64,000 nucleotides of DNA from a bacterium BRH_c32. Lineage in GTDB: Bacteria; Bacteroidota; Ignavibacteria; Ignavibacteriales; Melioribacteraceae. The stretch's first letter is position 1. Each line of letters opens with the position of its first letter. Under the pieces are notes generated by a model. The model did not search any database, was not told where the DNA came from, and saw only the letters and a program-made list of their open reading frames with translations. The stretch is taken from positions 105,836 to 169,835 of the forward strand of contig LOEU01000036.1 in the NCBI GenBank assembly GCA_001516025.1. The letters are read 5' to 3'. The translations under genes and the position numbers were made by a program. Shown in pieces: positions 54,050-63,433 of this stretch.

Positions 54050-55513
54050 TTATTTAATACTACATAACAGATAATGTTTTTTAATTGTTTCCCACGCATT
54101 CGTAATATGCCGTTCTTCGGTTCTAATTCCGGAAACTACCAAACGTAAAATAAATTTTCCGTTAATCTTTGTATGTGAGAGAAATAGTTCACCTGAATTA
54201 TTAATTGAATTAATCATACTATCGTTGAATAAGTTTAGTTCCTCATCGTTCATACCTTTTGGCTTTCCACGGAAACAGATAGTGCTTAATGTAACGGGAG
54301 CCATTAATTCAAAACGATCGTCCTCAGACACAAATTTTTCAAATCGTTTACCGAGACGAAGATGCTCTTTATAAATTTCAAAATATCCTTCTTTTCCATA
54401 GTATCGTAAAACGAACCATAGTTTAAGAGAGCGGAATCTCCTGCCTAATTGAACACCATAATCCATTAGGTTTTCTACTTCTGAATCTTCTTTTGTTTTA
54501 AGATATTCGGGCACAATACTAAATGCTTTTTTCAACAAGTCGGGATTCTTAGTATAAAACAGGCTACAATCCATTGGAACGAATCCCCATTTATGTGGAT
54601 TTATTACGATAGAATCTGCCTCATTCACACCATCAAGGAGATATTCATAACCCGGTACCATTGCAATTACACCCGCATGTGCAGCGTCTATATGAAGCCA
54701 TAAATTATACTTTCTACAAATTTGAGCGATCTCGTTTACCGGGTCAATGCTTGTAATTGAAGTTGTTCCAACTGTAGCAACCACACAGAACGGCTTATTT
54801 CCGGCGGTGATATCCTCTTGAATTGCTTTTTCGAGTTCGGATGGGATCATTCTAAATTGTTCATCAGTTGCTATTTTGCGTGTACCTTCGAGACCAAGAC
54901 CTAAAGTGAGAACTCCTTTTTCAACAGATGAATGAGCATATTCAGATGCGTATAAACGAAGCGGAGGGACACCGCTGCCTACTAATCCTTTTTCTCTAAT
55001 CTCATATCCCGATATATTTTCGCGGGCATTAGCTATTGCATGCATTGTACTGATTGAAGCGGTATCATAAATAATCCCCCAAAAATCTTTAGACAAACCA
55101 ACCGCTTCTCTGAACCAATTTGTAGTTACTCTTTCGAGTTCGCTTATTGCGGGGGAAGATTTCCAAAGCATTCCATTTGCATTCAATGCGCCGCTGATTA
55201 ATTCGCCGAATATTCCCGGTGCTGTGGAAGTGGAATTAAAATACGCCATAAAATTTGGATGCTGCCAATGTGTAATTCCGGGTAATATTTTTTCTTGAAA
55301 ATCGGTAAAGATTTTATCGAACGATTCCCCTTTATCGGGCATCGAATCCGGCAATTCTTTTTTTATTTCTCCGGGCTTAACTTCCGGTAGAACACGAAAT
55401 TTTTCTATTCCTGATAAATATTCATCTACCCATTCAATTATCTCATTACCATATTTCTTAAATTCTTTGGAGGGCATATCGGTGATTCTATTTTTGGATT
55501 TTTCGTTTTCCAT
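54050..55513 (-). CDS. Group II pyridoxal-dependent amino acid decarboxylase
   Basis: A 487-residue PLP enzyme of the aromatic amino acid/glutamate decarboxylase group: THWQHPNFMAYFNSTSTAPGI substrate region, HIDAAHAGVIAM, and the PLP-lysine motif INPHKWGFVPMD. The substrate (Tyr, Trp, DOPA or other) cannot be read from sequence. It could feed amine production. It is upstream of the M2 peptidase on the same strand (38 bp gap), so both may share a transcript. Confidence 0.9.
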   Translation of the reverse strand: MENEKSKNRITDMPSKEFKKYGNEIIEWVDEYLSGIEKFRVLPEVKPGEIKKELPDSMPDKGESFDKIFTDFQEKILPGITHWQHPNFMAYFNSTSTAPGIFGELISGALNANGMLWKSSPAISELERVTTNWFREAVGLSKDFWGIIYDTASISTMHAIANARENISGYEIREKGLVGSGVPPLRLYASEYAHSSVEKGVLTLGLGLEGTRKIATDEQFRMIPSELEKAIQEDITAGNKPFCVVATVGTTSITSIDPVNEIAQICRKYNLWLHIDAAHAGVIAMVPGYEYLLDGVNEADSIVINPHKWGFVPMDCSLFYTKNPDLLKKAFSIVPEYLKTKEDSEVENLMDYGVQLGRRFRSLKLWFVLRYYGKEGYFEIYKEHLRLGKRFEKFVSEDDRFELMAPVTLSTICFRGKPKGMNDEELNLFNDSMINSINNSGELFLSHTKINGKFILRLVVSGIRTEERHITNAWETIKKHYLLCSIK

Positions 55514-55623
55514 TTAATCTTTTCCCAAATATTGAATAAATAAAAATAACAAAAACGAAAGGAAATATGAGTTAGAATTTAAGCTCACTTTGATGAATAA
55601 AAATAAATACACTATATTTTTGT

Positions 55624-57063
55624 ATGCGATTTAATGTTGTATTCAGATATATCGGAATGGTGCTTTTGCTAAATTCCATTTTTCTATTCATCTCCACCGG
55701 AGTAGCAGTATATTACGGCGATGGTGCTGTACCGCAGTTACTTTTTAGCGCACTATTGTGTACCCTTTCGGGTATTATTCCATTAATTTTCGTACCAAAT
55801 ACGGCGGAAATTAGTAATTCGGAAGGAATGATGATAGTCGTGGGTTCGTGGATGCTTGCCTGTATTCTTGGAGCTGCACCTTATGCTTTATGGGGAAGAG
55901 AATTTACTCTCAGTAATGCGCTTTTTGAATCTGTTTCTGGATTTACTACCACAGGAGCAACGGTTGTAAGTAATATCGAGGCACTTCCGCACGGAATACT
56001 TTTCTGGCGGGCATCGACACATTGGATCGGTGGAGTTGGAATTATAGTTTTTATTTTATCCGTTCTTCCTTCGATGGGTGGAGCTTCTTTAGTGCTATAT
56101 AGAAGCGAAATGTCCCCTGCCGCACTAAGGCAATTCAAAATGAGAGCAAAGGAAGCAGTAAGAGTAATTGCGAGCGTTTATGTAGTATTAACTTTTTTAG
56201 AAACATTAGCATTAATGATCTGCGGACTTTCGCTTTTTGATGCAATCACACATTCATTTGCAACAATAGCTACCGGTGGATTTTCTACAAAAAATTTATC
56301 TGTCGCCTCTTTTAATAATCCCGCCGCAGAAGTAGTAATAATGATCTTTATGTTTATTGCGGGTATGAATTTTGGGCTTCTTTTTGCAATAACTATCGGT
56401 AATTTTTCCGCTATTAAATATTCTGAAGTATTAAAATATTATTTCTTTGCCAATATCATCGGCATCCTAATAGTTGCTTTTGATCTGTATGGTTCTCAAT
56501 ACGATTCATTTATACAATCATTGCGCTATGCTTCATTTCAGGTGTTATCGCTTGGCACATCCACGGGATTCGCATCTGCGGATTCTTCGGTGTGGTCTCC
56601 ATTTGCGCAGATGATACTAATCTATTTTACACTTCAATGCGCATGTGCCGGTTCCACATCAGGTGGAATTAAGACCGATAGAATTGTGATTCTATATAAA
56701 TCGATTGTAAGAAAAATAAAGCATATCATTTATCCAAATGCGGTTTTCCATATTTCGGTAGATAAGATAAAAGTTACGGATGTGGCTCTTGAAATGAATC
56801 TTATTTATATACTTCTTTATCTTGGAATCGTATTTATTTCGACATTATTTTTAACCGGTTTTGGTTTAGATGTGGTATCGGCATTTTCAGGTTCTGCGGC
56901 ATGCATGGGTAATGCCGGTCCCGGACTTGGTTCGGTCGGTTCATTCGAAAATTACAAACATCTTACACATGCCGGTAAAGTCGTACTTAGTATCGTCATG
57001 CTTCTTGGCCGTCTTGAGATCTATGGAATCTTGATTCTATTCTCTAAAAAAATGTGGAAATAA
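55624..57063 (+). CDS. TrkH/KtrB-type potassium transporter
   Basis: A 479-residue membrane protein with four pore-loop units whose selectivity filter glycines are visible: GFTTTGATVVSN, ATGGFSTKN, GTSTGFASAD and CMGNAGPGLG. Also conserved is THWIGGVGIIVF. It imports K+ and normally needs a TrkA/KtrA RCK partner, which is not in the window. Divergent from the decarboxylase. Confidence 0.93.
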   Translation: MRFNVVFRYIGMVLLLNSIFLFISTGVAVYYGDGAVPQLLFSALLCTLSGIIPLIFVPNTAEISNSEGMMIVVGSWMLACILGAAPYALWGREFTLSNALFESVSGFTTTGATVVSNIEALPHGILFWRASTHWIGGVGIIVFILSVLPSMGGASLVLYRSEMSPAALRQFKMRAKEAVRVIASVYVVLTFLETLALMICGLSLFDAITHSFATIATGGFSTKNLSVASFNNPAAEVVIMIFMFIAGMNFGLLFAITIGNFSAIKYSEVLKYYFFANIIGILIVAFDLYGSQYDSFIQSLRYASFQVLSLGTSTGFASADSSVWSPFAQMILIYFTLQCACAGSTSGGIKTDRIVILYKSIVRKIKHIIYPNAVFHISVDKIKVTDVALEMNLIYILLYLGIVFISTLFLTGFGLDVVSAFSGSAACMGNAGPGLGSVGSFENYKHLTHAGKVVLSIVMLLGRLEIYGILILFSKKMWK

Positions 57064-57166
57064 CAGCTATTTAGTACATCATTTCTTATTTTAAGGATTA
57101 AATTTCTTTATCATTTCCCCAATTTAAATAAAGGGGAGAAATACAATTATAATTACGGAAAAATTT

Positions 57167-58855
57167 ATGCGTTTAAGTAAATACTTTGTGCCTACATTAA
57201 AGGAAGTACCTGCAGAGGCAGTAATACCAAGTCATATCCTAATGATCCGTTCCGGATTGGTGCGCCAGCTCTCAGCGGGCATTTATTCTTTTCTTCCACT
57301 CGGATATCTTGTAATAAGAAAAATTTCTGAAATCATCCGAGAAGAACAAAATGCAATTGGCGGACAGGAATTTCATTTTCCGGCACTCAATCCAAAAGAG
57401 ATTTGGGAAGCTACCGGAAGAGTGGAGGCATTCGGCGATACACTTTTCCATCTCAAAAACCGTGATTATGTATTGGCTCCGACTCATGAAGAAATCGTTG
57501 CGTTCCACGCTAAAGGAGCCGTAACTTCATATAAAGATTTACCACAAATGTGGTATCAGATTCAAACAAAATTCCGAAACGAAGCTCGTCCAAGAAGCGG
57601 CGTAATTAGAGGAAGACAATTCTTAATGAAAGATGCTTATTCATTGGATGCTACTTTAGAGGGACTTGATAAATCATACAGCGCACAAGATAAAGCTTAT
57701 AGAAAAATATTTGATCGATGCGGAATTAGGTATTTTGTTGTTGGGGCTTCGAGCGGTGCAATGGGAGGAAGCAAATCGGAAGAATTTATGGTAAAATCCG
57801 ATGCAGGCGAAGATACGGTAGCTTATTGCGAAAAATGCGGCTACGCAGCTAATATCGAAGTTGCTCAATCCATTGTTGATCTTGCAATTAGAAATAAAGA
57901 AAGCAAAGAAATTTTTGAAATATCGACTCCTAATGTTCATAGTATTGATGAACTCGTGGAATTTTTGAAAATTACTGAAGAAGAATGCGCTAAGAGCCGT
58001 GTATATATTCACGACGATAAACCGGTATTAGTTTTGATGCTCGGCAACGATGAAGTAAATGAAACAAAATTAGGCAATGCACTCGGCGGTAACGTAAGAC
58101 CTTGTCATCCCGATGAATTAAAAGAGATTACAGGCGCAGATGCCGGTTCTATTGGTCCAATTGGATTCAATGGAAAGATTGTTGCTGATTTAAGATTGGT
58201 GAATGCTAATAATCTTTATTCGGGCGCTAATAAAAATGATTACCACGTAGGTGGAATAGATGTAAAAAGAGACGTGCCTGAATTAAAATTTTTCGATCTT
58301 CGCTCTGCTCAATCTGGTGAGAAGTGTACACGATGCGGCGAAAGTCTCGATGTCTTTAAGGCAATTGAACTAGGTCATATATTCAAGCTCGGCACCAAAT
58401 ATTCGGAAGCTCTCGGAGTTAATTTCCTTGATGAAGAGGGAAAAGAGAACCCAATTATTATGGGTAGCTACGGTATTGGAGTCGAAAGAGTTTTTGCATG
58501 CTACATAGAGCAAAATTATGATGAAAATGGTATTATATGGGATAAGACTTTAGCCCCCTATCAGGTGCAGCTGCTCGGTCTCAATATGAAAAAGGAAATT
58601 GTAGTAAATAAAGCAGATGAATTATATGCGGGACTATCCTCTGCCGGTATTGAAGTCCTTTATGATGATAGAATTGATGCGCAGGCAGGATTTAAGTTTA
58701 ATGATGCCGATCTGCTCGGATTACCAATTCAAGTGATCGTTGGTGAGAAAAACCTCAAAGAAGATATGGTAGAAATAAAGATCAGAAAAACAGGCGAACG
58801 ATTTAAGGTGGCTTTTGGCGAAGTTATTGAGAAGGTAAAAGAGCTTTTAGCTTAA
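57167..58855 (+). CDS. proS: Prolyl-tRNA synthetase (bacterial type)
   Basis: A 562-residue class II synthetase: motif 2 (FRNEARPRSGVIRGRQFLMKDAYS region), motif 3 (GSYGIGVERVFA), an inserted editing-type (INS) domain between them (about 225-385), and a C-terminal anticodon-binding domain (about 465-562). No T-box or other leader was recognised in the 103-bp upstream spacer. It is 10 bp upstream of rsmI. Confidence 0.96.
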   Translation: MRLSKYFVPTLKEVPAEAVIPSHILMIRSGLVRQLSAGIYSFLPLGYLVIRKISEIIREEQNAIGGQEFHFPALNPKEIWEATGRVEAFGDTLFHLKNRDYVLAPTHEEIVAFHAKGAVTSYKDLPQMWYQIQTKFRNEARPRSGVIRGRQFLMKDAYSLDATLEGLDKSYSAQDKAYRKIFDRCGIRYFVVGASSGAMGGSKSEEFMVKSDAGEDTVAYCEKCGYAANIEVAQSIVDLAIRNKESKEIFEISTPNVHSIDELVEFLKITEEECAKSRVYIHDDKPVLVLMLGNDEVNETKLGNALGGNVRPCHPDELKEITGADAGSIGPIGFNGKIVADLRLVNANNLYSGANKNDYHVGGIDVKRDVPELKFFDLRSAQSGEKCTRCGESLDVFKAIELGHIFKLGTKYSEALGVNFLDEEGKENPIIMGSYGIGVERVFACYIEQNYDENGIIWDKTLAPYQVQLLGLNMKKEIVVNKADELYAGLSSAGIEVLYDDRIDAQAGFKFNDADLLGLPIQVIVGEKNLKEDMVEIKIRKTGERFKVAFGEVIEKVKELLA

Positions 58856-58865
58856 TGATAATTAT

Positions 58866-59552
58866 ATGAGCGGTAATAACGGCACTATATTATATTTAGT
58901 ATCTACACCTATTGGTAATCCTGATGATATTACCCTTCGCGCATTAAACGTACTAAGGGAAGTGCCATTTATTATCGTGGAAGAATATAAAGAGGCGCGC
59001 CGGCTATTATCTAAATATGATATTGAAAAAGAATTAATCTGTTTAAACGAACATAACGAACAGGATGAGGCGGGCGAGATACTTGCAAAGGTAAAAATTG
59101 CAGGCTCGGCGGCACTTATCTCCGATTGTGGTACACCGTTATTTTCTGATCCCGGAAAAACTCTCGTGAGTCTTGCAATTAATTCGCGAATAAAAATTGT
59201 CCCCGTTCCCGGAGCGAGTTCCCTTCTTCCTGCGTTAATTGGTTCGGGATTTTTAATTGATACTTTTTATTATTCGGGCTGGCTTTCACCTAAAAAAGAT
59301 ATTCGTCAAAGAGAACTCTCGCGCCTCAAAAATATAAAAGATCTTTTAGTGATAATGGAAACTCCTTATAGATTGGGAGCTTTAATAAAAGATGTAAGAA
59401 AAATTTTCGGAGACAAGACTCCTGCGGTAGTGGCTTTCGATCTCACACTGCCGGAAGAAAAGTATATACGGGGCAATTTGGAGAATATTGATAATTATGT
59501 TCAGAAGGATAAACTCAAAGGAGAGTTCGTGCTTCTTATCAATAATAAATGA
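58866..59552 (+). CDS. rsmI: 16S rRNA (cytidine(1402)-2'-O)-methyltransferase RsmI
   Basis: A 228-residue tetrapyrrole-methylase-fold protein with the RsmI signature LYLVSTPIGNPDDITLRALNVL, ISDCGTPLFSDPGKTLV and VPVPGASSLLPAL. It is shorter than E. coli RsmI (about 286), lacking the C-terminal domain, and has EEYKEARRLL where E. coli has EDTRHTGLLL-like sequence. It 2'-O-methylates C1402 in the ribosomal P site. Follows proS by 10 bp. Confidence 0.88.
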   Translation: MSGNNGTILYLVSTPIGNPDDITLRALNVLREVPFIIVEEYKEARRLLSKYDIEKELICLNEHNEQDEAGEILAKVKIAGSAALISDCGTPLFSDPGKTLVSLAINSRIKIVPVPGASSLLPALIGSGFLIDTFYYSGWLSPKKDIRQRELSRLKNIKDLLVIMETPYRLGALIKDVRKIFGDKTPAVVAFDLTLPEEKYIRGNLENIDNYVQKDKLKGEFVLLINNK

Positions 59553-59635
59553 CCTATAATGCATTTGAGTTGATACTTGATTAAATTAGAGATTGATTAA
59601 ATAAGTTTTAGAGTAACATTATAAAGGAGAAAATT

Positions 59636-60178
59636 ATGCTAAACGTACAGGATGTTGATTTAACACCGAATCCGCAGGCATTGAAATTTGTATTAAACGA
59701 AAGAATATTAGCGCGCGAAACACGCGATTATAAATCAGCCGAAGAAGCAAAGAACGACCCCTTAGCAGAAGGCATTTTTAGGATTGATGGCGTTGTTGGT
59801 GTCTTTTATATGGATAAATTTATTACTATCGAAAAAGATGCTGCAACGGGTTGGGGACAGATTCAGCGTCCGTTTGTAGAATTTATTCGCAATTTCGATA
59901 AATCATTAATTCCTGTTGAAACGGAGATTGAACTTAGCTCTCAGGAAGAGACTGAACTATTGAAAAAAATAAATGAAATTTTGGATACTCGTGTAAGACC
60001 TGCATTAGCAGGCGATGGCGGCGGACTTGAAGTTATCGGACTTGAGGGTTTAACTCTTAAAATCCGTTATCAAGGCGCATGCGGAAGCTGTCCAAGCTCA
60101 ATACGCGGAACACTTGTAGCAATAGAGAATCTTCTCCGCCGTGAGATTAACCCATCTATAGAAGTAATCCCCGCATAA
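59636..60178 (+). CDS. Nfu/NifU-type Fe-S scaffold or carrier protein
   Basis: A 180-residue protein with an N-terminal Nfu_N domain (about 8-90; TPNPQALKFVLNE, GIFRIDGVVGVFYMDKFITIEK) and a C-terminal NifU domain with the cluster motif CGSCPSS (about 100-175). It carries 4Fe-4S clusters to target proteins, which here include IspH and RlmD. Preceded by a AAAGGAG site. Confidence 0.92.
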   Translation: MLNVQDVDLTPNPQALKFVLNERILARETRDYKSAEEAKNDPLAEGIFRIDGVVGVFYMDKFITIEKDAATGWGQIQRPFVEFIRNFDKSLIPVETEIELSSQEETELLKKINEILDTRVRPALAGDGGGLEVIGLEGLTLKIRYQGACGSCPSSIRGTLVAIENLLRREINPSIEVIPA

Positions 60179-60181
60179 AAA

Positions 60182-60249
60182 TAATTCTTATATAAAGAAT
60201 TAATTCCAACATAATTTTAATCACCGCTCCTGCTTTTTGCGGGAGTGAT
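60182..60249. terminator. Two hairpins after the Nfu gene
   Basis: TAATTCTT / AAGAATTA (60182-60202) is an 8-bp A/T stem with a 5-nt loop, followed by CTCCTGC / GCGGGAG (60227-60245), a 7-bp stem with one G-T pair and a 5-T loop, extendable by ATCAC/GTGAT with a 2-nt bulge. There is no T-tail, so termination is plausible but unproven. Confidence 0.45.
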
Positions 60250-60318
60250 GACCTCAATAAGAAATTAATTGACTTTTTATTAATTATTAATTAGCTTATG
60301 GCATTAATGGAATGTAAA

Positions 60319-61320
60319 ATGAAACTACCGACTTTATTCATTCGAATATGTTTTGGTATTATTTTCATAGTCTCTGGATTTTTAAAACTAATTGATTTAA
60401 AAAGTTTTTCTTTGGCTGTTAAAGATTTTAATTTAGTTCCCGATGTATTAATCCTTCCAATAGTTTATATTCTTCCTTCAATTGAAATTTGTTTTGGTTT
60501 TTTTATTATTTTCAAATATAAATATTATTTTTCTTTGGTCTCTATATCAATACTGCTTTATATTTTTTGTGCTGCTATTATTTTAAAATTGCTTAATCAC
60601 GAAGAATTATTATGTGGTTGTTTTGGAAATTACTTTGATAATAAAATTAGTAGTTTTACTTTGTATAGAAATATCCTTTTTATTTTGATTTGTTATTACC
60701 TTATTATTTATGAAAATTTGTCAAAATCTAATAGACCCATTCTTTATTTTAATAATATTTTAAAATCAGTAAAAATTCCTACATTTTATAGCTTTATTGC
60801 GTTTTTCATTATTATTGAAATGAGTTTATTTATTCAAAACCGTGAACTAAAAATGCAAATAAATGAATTAACAAAAAATGAGTTGATTTTAAATAAAGGG
60901 GATCATGCAATCCCATTTTCCTATTATGGAAAAAACAATTTTATTTCAGATATCCACTTTACTACACCACATACTTTAATTTTTATTTTTTTCACTTCAT
61001 GTGTTTCGTGTATAAATAATTTGAAGATTTGGAATGAAGTTTATTTAGAATATAAATCGGACGATATTAATATTCTTGGAATAACGACAGATTCACTAAA
61101 AAAACTTAACCTATTAAAAAAAAATACACAAGTTTTATTTCCAAGTTATTCTTCTGATGATAGCACTTTTATTAAAATCTATAAAACACAATTTGTTCCA
61201 CAAACGTTATTAATTAATTCGAGTGGAATAATTGAAAAATCTTATATTGGAACATTAAATTTGTATCAATTATATTCATTAAAAAAAAGACTTAATTTTA
61301 TTGATAGGGAGGAGTTATGA
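60319..61320 (+). CDS. MauE/DoxX-like membrane protein fused to a thioredoxin-fold domain
   Basis: The ATG at 60319 (MKLPTLFIRICFGIIF) is preferred because GGA lies 9 nt upstream; the frame opens at 60298. The 333-residue protein has four or more N-terminal helices with a MauE/DoxX-type pattern and a CGCFG motif after ELL (near residue 97), then another helix, then a periplasmic thioredoxin/AhpC-like domain (about 190-330) with CVSC and a cis-Pro-type VPQTLLINSSG. Such fusions supply or shuttle disulfides. It overlaps the Cys-rich protein gene (ATGA), which suggests that protein is its substrate. Markedly AT-rich compared with its neighbours. Confidence 0.8.
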   Translation: MKLPTLFIRICFGIIFIVSGFLKLIDLKSFSLAVKDFNLVPDVLILPIVYILPSIEICFGFFIIFKYKYYFSLVSISILLYIFCAAIILKLLNHEELLCGCFGNYFDNKISSFTLYRNILFILICYYLIIYENLSKSNRPILYFNNILKSVKIPTFYSFIAFFIIIEMSLFIQNRELKMQINELTKNELILNKGDHAIPFSYYGKNNFISDIHFTTPHTLIFIFFTSCVSCINNLKIWNEVYLEYKSDDINILGITTDSLKKLNLLKKNTQVLFPSYSSDDSTFIKIYKTQFVPQTLLINSSGIIEKSYIGTLNLYQLYSLKKRLNFIDREEL

Positions 61321-61991
61321 ATTCTAGAATAAAACTTTTAATTCTTTTTTCTTTGATTATATTTTCTTTTCTTGGATTTCAACAATATTCAAGTGATTCT
61401 TTTATTCTAACTGATGCAAGAATGCTATGTTGTGAAAACGGAAGCTGCGATGGTCTAGACTGCTATTCTAGTAATGCCACAATAAGTCTCACTCTATATG
61501 GGTGTCCTCCAAATGAGGAACAAACAGTAACATGTAAAGAATGTGTAGACGCAATTATGAGTAATAAGACTTGTTCTGGCACTACAAGATATACATATTG
61601 TATTGATAATGAAGTTGGTGGTGTTAGATATTCTTCGTGGTGTGGATTTGAAGTGCCTCTATCTATTTCGATTGAAGGACCAACTTCATTATATTCTGGG
61701 TATTCTGGTTATTTTGAAGCTGTTGTATATGGAGGATGCACCTTAAGTTTCCCAAATAATTTACAATGGTATATTTATTATCCTTGTGAAATTAATTTAA
61801 AAACTAATAAAGTAGATTCGATTACAGAGGAAATTGATCAACTTCCATGTGGTGTTTGGGATACTTTTGGTGGAAATACTTCTCTTATTAGTCGATCGGA
61901 TACTCGAAATTTTTGGTTAAAATGTAAAGTAACTAATTCCTTTTCGGGCACAGTAACATCTCAAATTTTATTTGTGGATATTATAAATTAA
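61317..61991 (+). CDS. Secreted cysteine-rich protein (14 Cys), no known family
   Basis: A 224-residue protein with a signal-like N terminus (1-30) and 14 cysteines, nine of them in the first 110 residues (LCCENGSCDGLDCYSS, YGCPP, TCKECVDA, KTCSG). The remainder is beta-rich (SISIEGPTSLYSGYSGYFEAVVYGG) and resembles an Ig-like domain. The layout vaguely recalls NVEALA-type Bacteroidota peptides, but no family is claimed. Its ATG overlaps the redox fusion gene's stop with GGGAGGAG upstream, so translation is coupled. Disulfide-rich export with its own redox enzyme is the best inference. Confidence 0.75.
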   Translation: MNSRIKLLILFSLIIFSFLGFQQYSSDSFILTDARMLCCENGSCDGLDCYSSNATISLTLYGCPPNEEQTVTCKECVDAIMSNKTCSGTTRYTYCIDNEVGGVRYSSWCGFEVPLSISIEGPTSLYSGYSGYFEAVVYGGCTLSFPNNLQWYIYYPCEINLKTNKVDSITEEIDQLPCGVWDTFGGNTSLISRSDTRNFWLKCKVTNSFSGTVTSQILFVDIIN

Positions 61992-62002
61992 GGAATATTT
62001 AT

Positions 62003-63283
62003 ATGAATATACTTGTTTTTCTTATTTTATTTATTGTTCCGAATATTCTTCATTCGCAATGGATTCAGCAAAGAAACTATATCCCAAAAATGAATACCGG
62101 TAGGACAATTGACGCATCAGATAAAAATAGTGCTGCTTTTTATTCTACATTAATTTCGGGTGAACAGGGGTTTTACATGACTCTCGATGGCGGTCAAACT
62201 TGGAATCCACGTATAATTCCCGAAGGATTCGTCTCTGATATTTGCATGATTAACCGTGATACTCTTTGGTATTGCACTACCTCTGCCTCAATGTATCTTT
62301 CAACTGATGGAGGTTTAAATTGGGAGAAGCAAAACATTTCCTCTTATGGTTTAGGATATATCGAGGTTTTTGATAAATTCTATGGAGTAGCTGCCGGCGA
62401 AGGTAATTCTGCAAATCAACTCTCTATTTTCCGTACTGCCTCTCTTGGTGTTGGATGGAATCGAATTAGTAATCCAACTAATTTAGTTTTTGTTGATTGG
62501 AGAACCATTGATTTCGTTGATTACAATACGGGTTATTTCTATTCTAATACCAATAAACAAAAACTATATAAATCAACTGACGGCGGAACTAATTGGGTTC
62601 AGACAAATTTTCCTGAGGTTTCAGCTCAATTAATAAAATTTTATAATAAAGATATTGGGATTGCTTGTGGAGCAGATTGGGATAGAAAAAAATTTATTAT
62701 CTATCGAACTTTTGACGGTGGTAATTTCTGGGAAACTATTTCCACTAATATGCCCGGCACCGTAATGAGTGACATAGAATACCTTCCTGAAAATCCAAAT
62801 TTTATTTGGTTTCTTTCTTATAATGATTTGTTTTTTAGTAAAAATGGGGGAGTTGATTGGTCTAAACATGAATTGAGTAATGGAAACCTTATGGGAAGAG
62901 ACATAGTATTTGCTGATGAACAAAATGGGTGGATACTTTGCGATGATGGAATTATTTATTATACTGCAAATAATGGTGGGATTGTAACTGATGTTAATTA
63001 TTTACCTTCATCCATTCCTGATAATTACAATTTATACCAAAACTATCCCAATCCATTTAATCCGGCGACTGTGATTAGTTATTCGCTGCCGAGAGAGGGA
63101 TTTGTAAGTCTGAGAGTTTATGATATTTTGGGTAATGAAGTAGCAGAACTCGCCAATGAACAAAAATCCGCCGGCACATATAGGGTAGATTTTAATGCCG
63201 ATAATTTATCGAGCGGAGTGTATTTCTATCGAATTAAAATAGATGGCTTTGCACAAGCAAAGAAGATGATTATTCAAAAATAA
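62003..63283 (+). CDS. T9SS-sorted beta-propeller (BNR/Ycf48-like) protein
   Basis: A 426-residue protein with a signal peptide (LHSQ) and repeats of the form FYMTLDGGQTWNP, MYLSTDGGLNWEK, LYKSTDGGTNWVQ and YRTFDGGNFWE, a BNR/Ycf48-type propeller (to about 325). The C terminus is a T9SS type A sorting domain (NYPNPFNPATVISYSL ... KKMIIQK). It is 11 bp after the Cys-rich gene and thus may be exported from the same operon. Its C-terminal third has higher GC, consistent with a conserved sorting module. Confidence 0.9.
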   Translation: MNILVFLILFIVPNILHSQWIQQRNYIPKMNTGRTIDASDKNSAAFYSTLISGEQGFYMTLDGGQTWNPRIIPEGFVSDICMINRDTLWYCTTSASMYLSTDGGLNWEKQNISSYGLGYIEVFDKFYGVAAGEGNSANQLSIFRTASLGVGWNRISNPTNLVFVDWRTIDFVDYNTGYFYSNTNKQKLYKSTDGGTNWVQTNFPEVSAQLIKFYNKDIGIACGADWDRKKFIIYRTFDGGNFWETISTNMPGTVMSDIEYLPENPNFIWFLSYNDLFFSKNGGVDWSKHELSNGNLMGRDIVFADEQNGWILCDDGIIYYTANNGGIVTDVNYLPSSIPDNYNLYQNYPNPFNPATVISYSLPREGFVSLRVYDILGNEVAELANEQKSAGTYRVDFNADNLSSGVYFYRIKIDGFAQAKKMIIQK

Positions 63284-63381
63284 GAGGTACTGGATTTTTG
63301 CATTGCTTTTGAGAAAAATACTCATTACCATAATTATACACGAAATTATTCTTATTTAAGAAATAGTTTTAGAGGAATTAA

Positions 63382-63433
63382 ATGAAAAAATATTTACTAT
63401 TTGTAATGTTTTTGTATTTATTCTTCTCATATC
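63382..63433 (+). pseudogene. 5' fragment of a secreted-protein ORF cut by the IS element
   Basis: A GAGGAATTAA site precedes ATG 63382 and MKKYLLFVMFLYLFFSY, which looks like a signal peptide. The frame enters the inferred IS end at 63434 and stops soon at TAA 63460-63462. The rest of the gene would lie beyond the IS, outside the window. Confidence 0.5.
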
